From contig DAOMOP010000069.1 of NCBI GenBank assembly GCA_035444405.1, forward strand, positions 1 to 17,737: 17,737 nt of DNA. Direction: 5' to 3'. Under the pieces are notes generated by a model, which was not told the DNA's origin, ran no database searches, and saw nothing but the letters and a program-made list of their open reading frames with translations. Of this stretch, positions 1 through 8,040 are shown piece after piece (position 1 is the first letter of the stretch; the number at the start of each line of letters is the position of its first letter). A program made the translations under genes and the position numbers. The DNA comes from DAOMOP01 sp035444405. GTDB taxonomy: Bacteria; Pseudomonadota; Gammaproteobacteria; Burkholderiales; Rhodocyclaceae.

Positions 1-2
1 GC

Positions 3-1259
<1,257 letters not shown>

Positions 1260-1266
1260 GCCCTCG

Positions 1267-1298
1267 CGCGGGCACGGCCGCATGCGGCCGTGCCCGCG
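1267..1298. terminator. 32-bp perfect palindrome between convergent genes, probable bidirectional terminator
   Basis: Bases 1267-1282 are the exact reverse complement of 1283-1298, centred on the AT at 1282/1283, with G+C in nearly every pair. It fills the 45-bp gap between the leuA stop and the stop of the minus-strand DUF2069 gene. No T-run follows on either strand, so it is not a textbook intrinsic terminator; a hairpin stopping transcription from both sides is the simplest reading of its position. A protein-binding or cruciform role cannot be excluded. Confidence 0.6.
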
Positions 1299-1304
1299 GC
1301 GCGC

Positions 1305-1667
1305 TCAGCCGCCTTCGACGGGCCGCTGGCGCGACGGCGCCGTCGCGCGCGCGTACATCGACACGCTGACGAAGAGCGCCGTAGCCAGCACCGCCTCGAG
1401 CATCGCCAGCACGCCGGTCAGGCCCGGATCGAAGGCGCGCACGACGCCTTCGGTGAAGTACAGCAGCACCGCCATCGACAGCCACTGAAAGGTGTAGCGC
1501 CGCCCTTTCAGCACGCCGTGCAGCGCAGCCATCAGCGGCACGGCCTTCAGGATCAGCCACGAGCCACCCGGGCGCAGCGGCGCGAGCCACCCTTCCCACA
1601 GCACGCACAGCACGATCAGCGCGATCAGCAGCACGCTCGACACCAGGTTCAGCGTCTGCGGTTTCAT
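1305..1667 (-). CDS. DUF2069 family small integral membrane protein
   Basis: A 120-residue hydrophobic protein with about four membrane segments: residues 5-24, 33-50, 60-75 and 80-102. A short basic tail follows. Length, hydrophobicity pattern and position behind wrbA match the DUF2069 family of proteobacterial inner-membrane proteins, whose function is unknown. The ATG at 1667-1665 overlaps the TGA of wrbA (1666-1664) as ATGA, which indicates translational coupling and a shared transcript. A longer frame through this region also exists, but it only reads antisense-like GC-rich sequence inside wrbA, so the coupled ATG is preferred. The gene ends 7 bp from the palindrome that separates it from leuA. 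Family call is by pattern recognition; no biochemical role can be inferred beyond a membrane location. Confidence 0.8.
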   Translation of the reverse strand: MKPQTLNLVSSVLLIALIVLCVLWEGWLAPLRPGGSWLILKAVPLMAALHGVLKGRRYTFQWLSMAVLLYFTEGVVRAFDPGLTGVLAMLEAVLATALFVSVSMYARATAPSRQRPVEGG

Positions 1668-2263
1668 CGCGTCCCCGCCAGGCGCGCAGCGGTTTCGGCG
1701 ACGCGCCGGCCAAGCGCCGCGGCGAGCCGGCGCTCCTCGTCGGTCAGCACGGGGTTGCCGTCGGCGCCCGCCACATGGCTTGCACCGTAAGGCGTGCCGC
1801 CGCTGCGCGTGGTGTTCAGGTCCGGTTCGAGATACGGGATGCCGACGATCAGCGCGCCGTGATGCAACAGCGGCAGCATCATCGACAGCAGCGTCGCTTC
1901 CTGCCCGCCGTGCAGGCTGCCGGTCGAGGTGAACACGCCGGCGGGCTTGCCGGCCAGCGTGCCGTTGACCCAGGCACCGGCCAGGCCGTCGATGAAGTAC
2001 TTCATCGCCGCGGCCATGTTGCCGAAGCGCGTCGGACTGCCGAGCACCAGCCCCACGCACTCCTCCAGATCGCGCGTCTCGACGTAGGGCGGGCCTGCGC
2101 TCGGGATGTCGTCCTCGACCGCCTCGCACACGGTCGAGACGCGCGGCACGGTGCGCACGCGCGCGGCCATGCCGGGCACGGCGTGCACGCCGCGGGCGAC
2201 CTCCTCGGCCAGCGCGCGCACCGAGCCGCGGTGGCTGTAATACAGGACCAGGATTTCTTTCAT
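1664..2263 (-). CDS. wrbA: WrbA-type NAD(P)H:quinone oxidoreductase (flavodoxin fold)
   Basis: A 199-residue FMN protein of usual WrbA length. WrbA enzymes reduce quinones by two electrons using NAD(P)H, which protects against redox cycling. The sequence opens with the flavodoxin strand MKEILVLYYS and a phosphate loop SHRGSVRAL (residues 10-18). Next come SPTRFGNM (76-83), which in the family binds the isoalloxazine ring, and TSTGSLHGGQE (112-122). The C-terminal part carries the YGASH segment typical of the family. The ATG at 2263 lies about 20 bp downstream of a minus-strand TATAAT, so the leader is short and no strong Shine-Dalgarno is visible. It forms a coupled pair with the DUF2069 gene and is divergent from the yihY-like gene. 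Specific substrate is unknown; the WrbA subgroup call is confident. Confidence 0.93.
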   Translation of the reverse strand: MKEILVLYYSHRGSVRALAEEVARGVHAVPGMAARVRTVPRVSTVCEAVEDDIPSAGPPYVETRDLEECVGLVLGSPTRFGNMAAAMKYFIDGLAGAWVNGTLAGKPAGVFTSTGSLHGGQEATLLSMMLPLLHHGALIVGIPYLEPDLNTTRSGGTPYGASHVAGADGNPVLTDEERRLAAALGRRVAETAARLAGTR

Positions 2264-2290
2264 TGCATCTGACTATGCCGCAGGCCCACA

Positions 2291-2317
2291 ATTATACGGG
2301 CGGACCCCTTCCGACAA
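2291..2317 (-). promoter_or_regulatory. sigma70-type promoter for wrbA-DUF2069
   Basis: On the minus strand there is a perfect TATAAT (complement of 2291-2296) and an upstream TTGTCG (complement of 2312-2317), with a 15-bp spacer that is shorter than the ideal 17. Transcription would begin near 2284, giving a leader of about 20 nt before the wrbA ATG. The site sits in the 66-bp gap shared with the divergent yihY-like gene, whose own promoter is not clear. Confidence 0.5.
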
Positions 2318-2329
2318 GGCCCTCGCCCG

Positions 2330-3607
2330 ATGATTCAGGCCCTGCACGAATTTTTCCGGCTGCTGACCGACCGTTTCGTCGCCACCCGCTGCCCGCACGT
2401 CGCCGGCAGCCTGACCTACACCACGCTGCTCGCGCTGGTCCCGCTGGTCACCGTCACGCTGGGCCTGTTCAGCAACTTCCCCGCCTTCGACGAGCTCGGC
2501 GCCGCGCTCGGCAACTTCCTGCAGCAGAACATCCTGCCCGAGCTCGCCGGGCAGATCGTCGCCACCTACGCGCTGCAGTTCTCGGACAAGGCCGCGCAGC
2601 TGACGCTGATCGGCACGGTGATGCTGATCGTCACGGTGCTGCTGCTGTTGCACACCATCGACTCGGTCCTGAACGACATCTGGGGCGTCACCCGGCCGCG
2701 TGCGCCGCTGACGCGCTTCGCCGTCTATTGGGTCGCGCTGACGCTCGGGCCGGTGGCGCTGGCCGGCAGCATCGTCGTGACCGGCCAGGTCGTCACCACG
2801 TCGATCGCCTACATCGGCGAGAGCGCGCTGACCCAGGTGTTCTCGTCGATGCTGGCGCCGCTCGCACTGCTGGGCGCATTGTTCAGCTTTCTGTACTTCG
2901 CCGCGCCGAACCACCCGGTGCGCCTCGTGCACGCGCTGATCGGCGGCTTCGCCGCGGCCTTCGTGTTCCTGCTGATGCAGCGCCTGTTCGGGCTGTTCAT
3001 CGCGCGCTTTCCGACCTACACGCTGATCTATGGCACCTTTGCGGCGCTGCCGATCTTTCTGGTATGGCTGTACCTGTCGTGGGTGGTGGTACTGCTCGGC
3101 GCGATCCTGGCGGCGACCTTTCCGGAATTCTTCGAGCGCCGCCACGTCATCGACCGCTTCCCCGGGCGCAGCGCCTGGGCGGCCGTGAACATGCTGCTGT
3201 CGCTGGCCGAGCACCAGCGCGACGGGCTGACCGCCGACTTCGATGCGCTGCAGGCGCGCTCCGGACTGCCCGGCCCCGAAACAGAGGCGCTGCTGGGCGA
3301 GATGCGTGATGCCGCCTGGGTCGCACGCACCGAGGACGAGACCTGGGTCCTCACGCGCCACCCCGAAGCGCTCTCGCTGTCGCAGGTGATCGAGCGCTTC
3401 GCGCTGTCGTCCGAGCGCTGGCGGACCGCCTCGGGCACGAGTGCGATCGCGCACCTGCCCGAGCGCATGATCGCCGCACTGCAATCGGCCGACATGACGA
3501 TCGCCGCACTGGCCGCAAGGCCAGCGCCCGGCAGCACCCCGGACCGCCCGGCATCGGGTGTACCGGATGCGGCTCGCCCCGGCGCGAGCGGCACTCACAG
3601 CGCGTAG
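2330..3607 (+). CDS. YihY/BrkB family (UPF0761) inner-membrane protein
   Basis: A 425-residue membrane protein. The first 265 residues hold about six membrane segments (near 29-48, 90-110, 132-152, 172-192, 201-223 and 234-262), with the family features CPHVAGSLTYTTLLALVP near the start, the AAPN stretch near 191 and IYGTFAALPIFLVWLYLSW near 233-251. This is the YihY/BrkB family, once misnamed ribonuclease BN; its function is unresolved. From about residue 280 there is a soluble tail; residues 292-365 look like a winged-helix-type fold (inference), which is typical of the longer betaproteobacterial members. The ATG at 2330 is preceded by AAGG (2316-2319). The end overlaps the convergent 508-residue gene by 13 bp (3595-3607). 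A transport role is possible but nothing in the sequence demonstrates it. Confidence 0.9.
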   Translation: MIQALHEFFRLLTDRFVATRCPHVAGSLTYTTLLALVPLVTVTLGLFSNFPAFDELGAALGNFLQQNILPELAGQIVATYALQFSDKAAQLTLIGTVMLIVTVLLLLHTIDSVLNDIWGVTRPRAPLTRFAVYWVALTLGPVALAGSIVVTGQVVTTSIAYIGESALTQVFSSMLAPLALLGALFSFLYFAAPNHPVRLVHALIGGFAAAFVFLLMQRLFGLFIARFPTYTLIYGTFAALPIFLVWLYLSWVVVLLGAILAATFPEFFERRHVIDRFPGRSAWAAVNMLLSLAEHQRDGLTADFDALQARSGLPGPETEALLGEMRDAAWVARTEDETWVLTRHPEALSLSQVIERFALSSERWRTASGTSAIAHLPERMIAALQSADMTIAALAARPAPGSTPDRPASGVPDAARPGASGTHSA

Positions 3608-5121
3608 GGGTCGATTTCGTACTGGAACAGCTCGACGCTGGCGGTCTGCATCTCCAGGTTCAATACCCGGCCCTGCGCCACGTACAGCTGCCGGCCGTCG
3701 CGCACCAGCACGAAGCGTCGCGACGTGTAGGTGCCGGCGGGCGCGAGAATCGCATGGTGGCGCCGCAGTCCGGCGAGCGGCGGCAGCAACAGCGCCGGCG
3801 CGGTGCGCTGGAACTCGTCGCCGCGAAAACCCACCGAGATCGGGCTGCAACCCTGACCGACCGCCTGCAGGCCCAGCTCCATCACACCCGGCCGCTCGCT
3901 ACGCACCCAACGCACGATGCAGATCACCCACGGCTGCGACGCGTCGCGACGCAGCGCCAGCGCCGTGCCCGCGCCGACGGCCCCGGCCGACGCGCCGGCG
4001 TCACACGCACCGATGATCGCATAGCCACCGGGGCTCTCGTTGTTCACCGTCCATTCCGAAATCGTCGCCGCATCCTCGCCACGGCGCAGCATGCGCCAGA
4101 TCGGCCCCAGTCCCGCACACACCTGCACCACGTAGTCCTGGGCGCGCCGCGGCAGTGTGCGGTTCGGGGGCGTGGTCCAGCGCTCGCGCATGCGCCGCAG
4201 CAGCGAGAGGACCTCGGCCGGCGTCAGTCCGAGCGGCAGTCCCGAGCTCTCGGGGTCGAGCAGATCGGCGTCGCGCTCCTGCCCGATCACCTCGGCGTCC
4301 GCGATGCGGCATTCGAGCCAGTCGATCTGCTCGCCCAGACGCCGCGCCAGTGCGAACGCGTGAAAGTGCAGCAGCTCGGCATCGGCCGGCGGCGCGCGGC
4401 GAATGCGCGCCACCGGCGGGCCATCGGCCGCGCAGTCGATCCAGAAACTGGCGTTGTCGGGCCTGGGTACGTGGTCGGAAAGCTCGGTTTCGCTCGAGGC
4501 AGCGCCCAGAAAATCGAACAGCCACGCGAGCTCGCGTGCCGACAGGCTCTCGGGCTGCAGCGTTGCGATGGCGACCATCTGCTTGAAGGCCTCGATTCCT
4601 TCCGCCCGCGTGCCGCGTTTGCCGTGTTCGAGCGACCGGCAGAGCCCGCAGGCGCGCTGCCACAGCCCGGGAACGGCGTCTATGGCCGCCATGCACGCGA
4701 GCTTGTAGGCTTCCGCGAGCAGGGTCAGGCCATGTGCGGCCAGCGTCACCGATGCAGCCTCGCCATCACCCGTCGACCTCCCGAGCGCCTCGCCCAACCG
4801 CCCGGCCATGGCGGCCCCATCGACCATCACGCCGGTCAGCCGCGCGGTCGCTTCGTGCAAGGCATGCGGCAGCGGCAGGCCGGCGCCGAGCAGCCGCGGG
4901 CGCATGCGCCCGGCGATGTCCATGACCCGCGCGGCGAGCGGCTCGAGCAGCGGATACAGGGCTTCGGCCGGCAGCGCTTCGTCGCTCATCCGCCCCAGGT
5001 GCCGGCACAGCTGGTCGAGATCCTCGAGGCAGTCGTCGGCCGGCTCGCCATTCAGCCAGTCGAGCACGGACGCAAGTTCCGTGGGTTGAGGATCAGGGAC
5101 ATCCATCGATGCAGTCGCCAT
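3595..5121 (-). CDS. Uncharacterised 508-residue protein with PilZ-like motifs near the C-terminus
   Basis: I do not recognise the whole protein. The N-terminal 300 residues look helical, acidic and soluble, with no signal peptide or membrane segment; one CGLC pair is present. Residues 300-347 lead to RMLRR (343-347), which fits the PilZ arginine motif RxxxR. This is followed by NNESPGGY (360-367), fitting [D/N]xSxxG, and then a strand-rich region to about residue 430 (WVICIVRWVRS, ELGLQAVG). In PilZ proteins these residues bind cyclic-di-GMP. The spacing between motifs is shorter than usual, so binding is an inference. The remaining 75 residues are also strand-rich. The ATG at 5121 lies 188 bp from the divergent rpsP gene. 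A cytoplasmic c-di-GMP effector is plausible, matching the EAL protein further along, but is unproven. The coding frame itself is convincing: no stop for 1.5 kb with normal codon use. Confidence 0.75.
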   Translation of the reverse strand: MATASMDVPDPQPTELASVLDWLNGEPADDCLEDLDQLCRHLGRMSDEALPAEALYPLLEPLAARVMDIAGRMRPRLLGAGLPLPHALHEATARLTGVMVDGAAMAGRLGEALGRSTGDGEAASVTLAAHGLTLLAEAYKLACMAAIDAVPGLWQRACGLCRSLEHGKRGTRAEGIEAFKQMVAIATLQPESLSARELAWLFDFLGAASSETELSDHVPRPDNASFWIDCAADGPPVARIRRAPPADAELLHFHAFALARRLGEQIDWLECRIADAEVIGQERDADLLDPESSGLPLGLTPAEVLSLLRRMRERWTTPPNRTLPRRAQDYVVQVCAGLGPIWRMLRRGEDAATISEWTVNNESPGGYAIIGACDAGASAGAVGAGTALALRRDASQPWVICIVRWVRSERPGVMELGLQAVGQGCSPISVGFRGDEFQRTAPALLLPPLAGLRRHHAILAPAGTYTSRRFVLVRDGRQLYVAQGRVLNLEMQTASVELFQYEIDPYAL

Positions 5122-5244
5122 TGTTTCTGCCAGGGCGACATTCTATTCAAACTGCGCGACGATAGGCGGGCGGCGAACGCGCCCCGGGGCATGCTGGCGC
5201 AGGGCGCACAGCGGGGGCCGCAGGCGCCTCGCCAGTGAAACACC

Positions 5245-5273
5245 TTGCTCACACCCGCCCGATCGCTTAAAAT
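5245..5273 (+). promoter_or_regulatory. sigma70-type promoter of the rpsP-rimM-trmD-rplS operon
   Basis: TTGCTC (5245-5250) and TAAAAT (5268-5273) are separated by exactly 17 bp, close to the sigma70 consensus. Transcription would start near 5280, about 30 nt before the rpsP ATG. This is the best promoter in the 188-bp gap between the 508-residue gene and rpsP. Nothing else that I can name is visible in the gap. Confidence 0.75.
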
Positions 5274-5309
5274 CCACGGCTTTTCGCATCCACTTACCAG
5301 GACACCCCG

Positions 5310-5561
5310 ATGGTCGTCATTCGCCTTGCCCGTGGTGGCGCCAAGAAGCGCCCGTTTTTCAGCATCGTTGCCGCCGACAAGCGTGATCGTCGCGACGGTC
5401 GCTTCATCGAGCGCGTTGGCTATTACAACCCGGTCGCAGCCGAGTCCGAGAAGGGCCTCGTGATCAACGCCGAGCGTCTGCAGTACTGGACGCAGAACGG
5501 CGCGCAGGTTTCGCCGACGGTCGCCCGCCTCGTCAAGCAGGCCGCCAAGGCTGCCGCCTGA
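5310..5561 (+). CDS. rpsP: 30S ribosomal protein S16
   Basis: An 83-residue protein of normal S16 length, a component of the small ribosomal subunit body needed for 30S assembly. The sequence starts with the family signature VVIRLARGGAKKRPFF and has the RFIERVGYYNP stretch around residues 32-42. An alanine/lysine-rich tail closes it. The ATG at 5310 is preceded by AGGA (5299-5302) at a 7-nt distance. It is the first gene of the rpsP-rimM-trmD-rplS operon, with a near-consensus promoter upstream; rimM starts 24 bp after its stop. Identity is certain by sequence and context. Confidence 0.98.
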   Translation: MVVIRLARGGAKKRPFFSIVAADKRDRRDGRFIERVGYYNPVAAESEKGLVINAERLQYWTQNGAQVSPTVARLVKQAAKAAA

Positions 5562-5585
5562 TCGTCTGCTTCAACCTGAACGGTC

Positions 5586-6092
5586 ATGATCGTACTGGGG
5601 CGCATTGTCGCCCCTTTCGGCGTCAAGGGTTGGGTACGGATCGCGCCGTTCGGTGACGACCCGCTGTCGTGGGGCGACATGCCGAACTGGTGGATCGCCC
5701 CGTCGGCGGATCTCCCCGACGATGCCTGGCAGGCCGTGTCGGTGCGCGAATGTCGCGCGCATGGCGACGGCCTGATCGCGCAGCTCGACGCACACGCTGA
5801 CCGCAACGCAGCCGAAGCACTGAAGGGCTGGTTCGTGGCGGCGCCGCGCGAAGCGATGCCGCCCACCGACGAAGACGAGTATTACTGGGCGGACCTGATC
5901 GGTCTGCGGGTCGAGAATCTCGCCGGCGAGCAGCTCGGTGAGGTGGCGGGACTGATGTCGACCGGCGCGCACGACGTCCTGCGCGTCGTCGAGGGCGACG
6001 CCGAACGGCTGATTCCGTTCGTCGCCGCCTATGCGCTCGACGTCGATCTCGACAAGCGGGTCATCCGCGTGGACTGGCAGAAGGATTGGTGA
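5586..6092 (+). CDS. rimM: 16S rRNA processing/maturation protein RimM
   Basis: A 168-residue protein of normal length. RimM binds S19 in the 30S head and assists late 16S rRNA maturation. The N-terminal RimM domain starts IVLGRIVAPFGVKGWVRI, with the conserved G-R-I...G-x-x-G-W pattern, and ends near residue 92. The C-terminal PRC-barrel begins at EYYWADLIGLRV (about 97-108), including the conserved YYW-D-L-x-G core, and ends with VDLDKRVIRVDW. The ATG at 5586 has only a weak Shine-Dalgarno, consistent with reinitiation from rpsP 24 bp upstream. The stop is 4 bp from the trmD GTG. It is the second gene of the S16 operon. Confidence 0.97.
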   Translation: MIVLGRIVAPFGVKGWVRIAPFGDDPLSWGDMPNWWIAPSADLPDDAWQAVSVRECRAHGDGLIAQLDAHADRNAAEALKGWFVAAPREAMPPTDEDEYYWADLIGLRVENLAGEQLGEVAGLMSTGAHDVLRVVEGDAERLIPFVAAYALDVDLDKRVIRVDWQKDW

Positions 6093-6096
6093 CGCG

Positions 6097-6894
6097 GTGA
6101 GCACGGCGGCGGCCATCCGGCGCTACGACGTCGTCACGCTGTTTCCGGAGATGTTCGCGGCGCTGACCGCGAGCGGCATCACGCGTCGCGCGCTCGAGCG
6201 CGGGCTCTACGAGCTCGGCTTCCACAATCCGCGCGACTTCGTGTCCGACCCTCACCGCACGATCGATGACCGGCCGTACGGCGGCGGCCCGGGAATGGTG
6301 ATGATGCCCGGTCCGCTCGAAAGCGCGATCGAAGCCGCGCGCACGGCGCAGCGGCAGCGCTGCGGCGAAGCCGGCCGGGTCGTGTATCTTTCACCGCAGG
6401 GTCGCCGGCTGGACCACGACATGGTGGTCGAGTTCGGCGCCAGGCAGGGCGTGATCCTGCTGTGCGGTCGCTACGAAGGGGTCGACCAGCGCTTGATCGA
6501 CCGCTGCGTGGACGAAGAAGTGTCGCTCGGCGACTTCGTGCTGTCGGGCGGGGAACTGCCGGCGATGGTGCTGCTCGATGCAATCATCCGGCACCTGCCG
6601 GGGGCGCTGAACGACGCCGATTCGGCCGAGCAGGACTCGTTCGTGAATGGGCTCCTGGATTGCCCGCACTACACGCGGCCGGAAGTCTATCGCGGCGAGC
6701 ACGTACCCGAGGTGCTGCTGTCGGGCAACCACGCGGCGATCCGGCGCTGGCGGCTCAAGCAGTCGCTGGGCCGCACGTGGCTGCAGCGCCCCGACCTCCT
6801 CGCAGGCCGGACGCTGACGAAAGAAGAGAATTTGCTGCTTGAGGAATTCAGGCAGGAAGCAGGACATCCGCGACAAGCCGCCACACGGCAGTGA
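6097..6894 (+). CDS. trmD: tRNA (guanine-N1)-methyltransferase TrmD
   Basis: The enzyme methylates G37 at N1 in tRNAs reading CNN-type codons, using S-adenosylmethionine, and so prevents +1 frameshifting. At 265 residues it has normal length. It shows YDVVTLFPEMF near the start, then PYGGGPGMVM, LSPQGRRLDHD, the SAM-knot stretch LLCGRYEGVDQR and SLGDFVLSGGE. DSFVNGLLDCPHYTRPEVYRG follows with its conserved aspartate, and the C-terminal helical domain ends in basic residues. The GTG at 6097 is chosen because it lies 4 bp after the rimM stop and yields the expected N-terminus; the longer in-frame Met at 6031 lies inside rimM. rplS follows after 140 bp in which I see no terminator, so it is probably cotranscribed. 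Confidence 0.97.
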   Translation: MSTAAAIRRYDVVTLFPEMFAALTASGITRRALERGLYELGFHNPRDFVSDPHRTIDDRPYGGGPGMVMMPGPLESAIEAARTAQRQRCGEAGRVVYLSPQGRRLDHDMVVEFGARQGVILLCGRYEGVDQRLIDRCVDEEVSLGDFVLSGGELPAMVLLDAIIRHLPGALNDADSAEQDSFVNGLLDCPHYTRPEVYRGEHVPEVLLSGNHAAIRRWRLKQSLGRTWLQRPDLLAGRTLTKEENLLLEEFRQEAGHPRQAATRQ

Positions 6895-7034
6895 GACGCG
6901 AGATGGCCGAAAAGGGAGCCGCAAGCGCCTCGCCCGCGCCAAGGACTCGCCAACAAACCGCATGCATCAGCACGCAATACACAAGCTGCTCTGCATGCAA
7001 GGCCAAGTGCCACTGAAACGACAGGAGTTTTACG

Positions 7035-7427
7035 ATGAACCTTATTCAGCAGCTCGAACAGGAAGAGATCGCCCGCCTGACCGAAGGCAAGGCCATCCCG
7101 GCATTCGCCCCCGGCGACACCGTGGTGGTGCAGGTGAAGGTCAAGGAAGGCAACCGCGAACGTCTGCAGGCCTATGAAGGCGTCGTGATCGCGAAGCGCA
7201 ATCGCGGCCTCAATTCGTCCTTCATCGTGCGCAAGATCTCGTCCGGCGAAGGCGTCGAGCGCACCTTCCAGACCTACTCGCCGCTGATCGGCAGCATCGA
7301 GGTCAAGCGTCGCGGTGACGTCCGCCGCGCCAAGCTGTATTACCTGCGCCAGCGCTCGGGCAAGTCCGCACGCATCAAGGAAAAGCTGAACTTCAAGGCA
7401 GCCGCCACGCAGCAAAAGGCGGGCTGA
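7035..7427 (+). CDS. rplS: 50S ribosomal protein L19
   Basis: A 130-residue ribosomal protein at the 30S/50S interface, slightly longer than the 115-residue E. coli form because of a lysine/alanine-rich tail. The signature begins MNLIQQLEQEEIARL and continues with FAPGDTVVVQVKVKEGNRER, the YEGVVIAKRNRGLNSSFIVRK block, GVERTFQTYSP and a final KLYYLR. The ATG at 7035 is preceded by AGGAG (7023-7027) at a 7-nt distance, the strongest ribosome binding site in the operon. The separate strong site suits a protein that needs higher output than RimM or TrmD. It is the last gene of the operon and is followed by two stacked hairpins. Confidence 0.98.
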   Translation: MNLIQQLEQEEIARLTEGKAIPAFAPGDTVVVQVKVKEGNRERLQAYEGVVIAKRNRGLNSSFIVRKISSGEGVERTFQTYSPLIGSIEVKRRGDVRRAKLYYLRQRSGKSARIKEKLNFKAAATQQKAG

Positions 7428-7433
7428 CCGGTA

Positions 7434-7451
7434 TTGCCGGCACTCCGGCAA
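7434..7451 (+). other. Perfect 7-bp hairpin just after rplS
   Basis: TTGCCGG (7434-7440) pairs perfectly with CCGGCAA (7445-7451) around the loop CACT. It begins 6 nt past the rplS stop and ends 6 nt before the intrinsic terminator stem. It has no T-run of its own. It may protect the operon mRNA 3' end or assist the following terminator; that role is inference. Confidence 0.5.
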
Positions 7452-7457
7452 CAATGA

Positions 7458-7482
7458 ACGGGCTCCGCGGGGCCCGTTTTTT
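7458..7482 (+). terminator. Intrinsic terminator of the rpsP-rplS operon
   Basis: ACGGGCTC (7458-7465) pairs with GGGCCCGT (7470-7477), including one G-U pair, around a 4-nt loop. Six T residues (7477-7482) follow at once. This is a textbook rho-independent terminator 31 nt after the rplS stop. Confidence 0.92.
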
Positions 7483-7517
7483 CGTATCCCAGCGCACGGC
7501 ACGTGCGCATCGCCGCG

Positions 7518-7967
7518 TCAGCGAACGCCGTTGTCCCCGGCGTGCGCAAGTCTCGAAGCTGCCCGCTCACCTTGCGCCTTGCGCACCAGCGCGGCGAGCT
7601 CCCGGTCCGCGTGGCAGATGTGCCCGGCGAGCCAGCCGTGCAGGTAGTCGACGAAGTCGAGCAGCTCTTGCACCCCCGGCGAACCTTCACGCAGCGCGCC
7701 GACCCTGTCGGCGAATGCCCGATGTTCCGCCACATGCGCGGCAAGGTGCGCCGCCGCACCCGGCAGGCCGGAAACCAACCGCTCCTCGGTGGCGAAGTGA
7801 AACAGTACGTAGCTCGCGAGCCGCGGCAGCAGCGTGCGCACCGCCTCGTCCAGGCCGCCGTCCCGCGCCCGGCGCTCGACTTCATTGCCGATCTCGAGCA
7901 ACTCCTGATGCTGCAGGTCGATCTCCCGAATCCCGGTCTCCAGTGACCTGCTCCACATCAACGGCAT
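7518..7967 (-). CDS. Bacteriohemerythrin
   Basis: A 149-residue four-helix-bundle protein with a non-haem di-iron site that reversibly binds oxygen; bacterial members store, deliver or sense O2 and some act in NO responses. All seven expected iron ligands are visible with the ATG at 7967 as residue 1: H20, H57, E61, H78, H82, H116 and D121. The start MPLMWSRSLETGIREIDLQHQ is the usual N-terminus of single-domain bacteriohemerythrins. An in-frame GTG at 7985 adds six residues and has AAGG about 10 nt upstream, so it is a real alternative. No signal peptide or membrane segment is present, so it should be cytoplasmic. The gene is divergent from the NIT-PAS-GGDEF-EAL gene, separated by only about 55-75 bp, which suggests a shared control region. 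Confidence 0.93.
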   Translation of the reverse strand: MPLMWSRSLETGIREIDLQHQELLEIGNEVERRARDGGLDEAVRTLLPRLASYVLFHFATEERLVSGLPGAAAHLAAHVAEHRAFADRVGALREGSPGVQELLDFVDYLHGWLAGHICHADRELAALVRKAQGERAASRLAHAGDNGVR

Positions 7968-8040
7968 GACAATCCCACCCGACACATTCGATTTGCCTTA
8001 ACATTTCCGGCTGCGCCACATAGTCTAGCGGAAAAGCAGC

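Noticed and set aside
3754..5238. Long plus-strand open frame (about 494 codons) opposite the 508-residue gene
   Set aside because: It is antisense in a GC-rich region where stops are rare. Its composition is Arg/Gln/His-rich with no recognisable motif, and it ends inside the rpsP leader. The minus-strand frame has normal protein character.
6895..7034. Small gene, regulatory RNA or ribosomal-protein leader between trmD and rplS
   Set aside because: The only frame here overlaps trmD and rplS without family features, and I see no convincing structure besides the rplS ribosome binding site.
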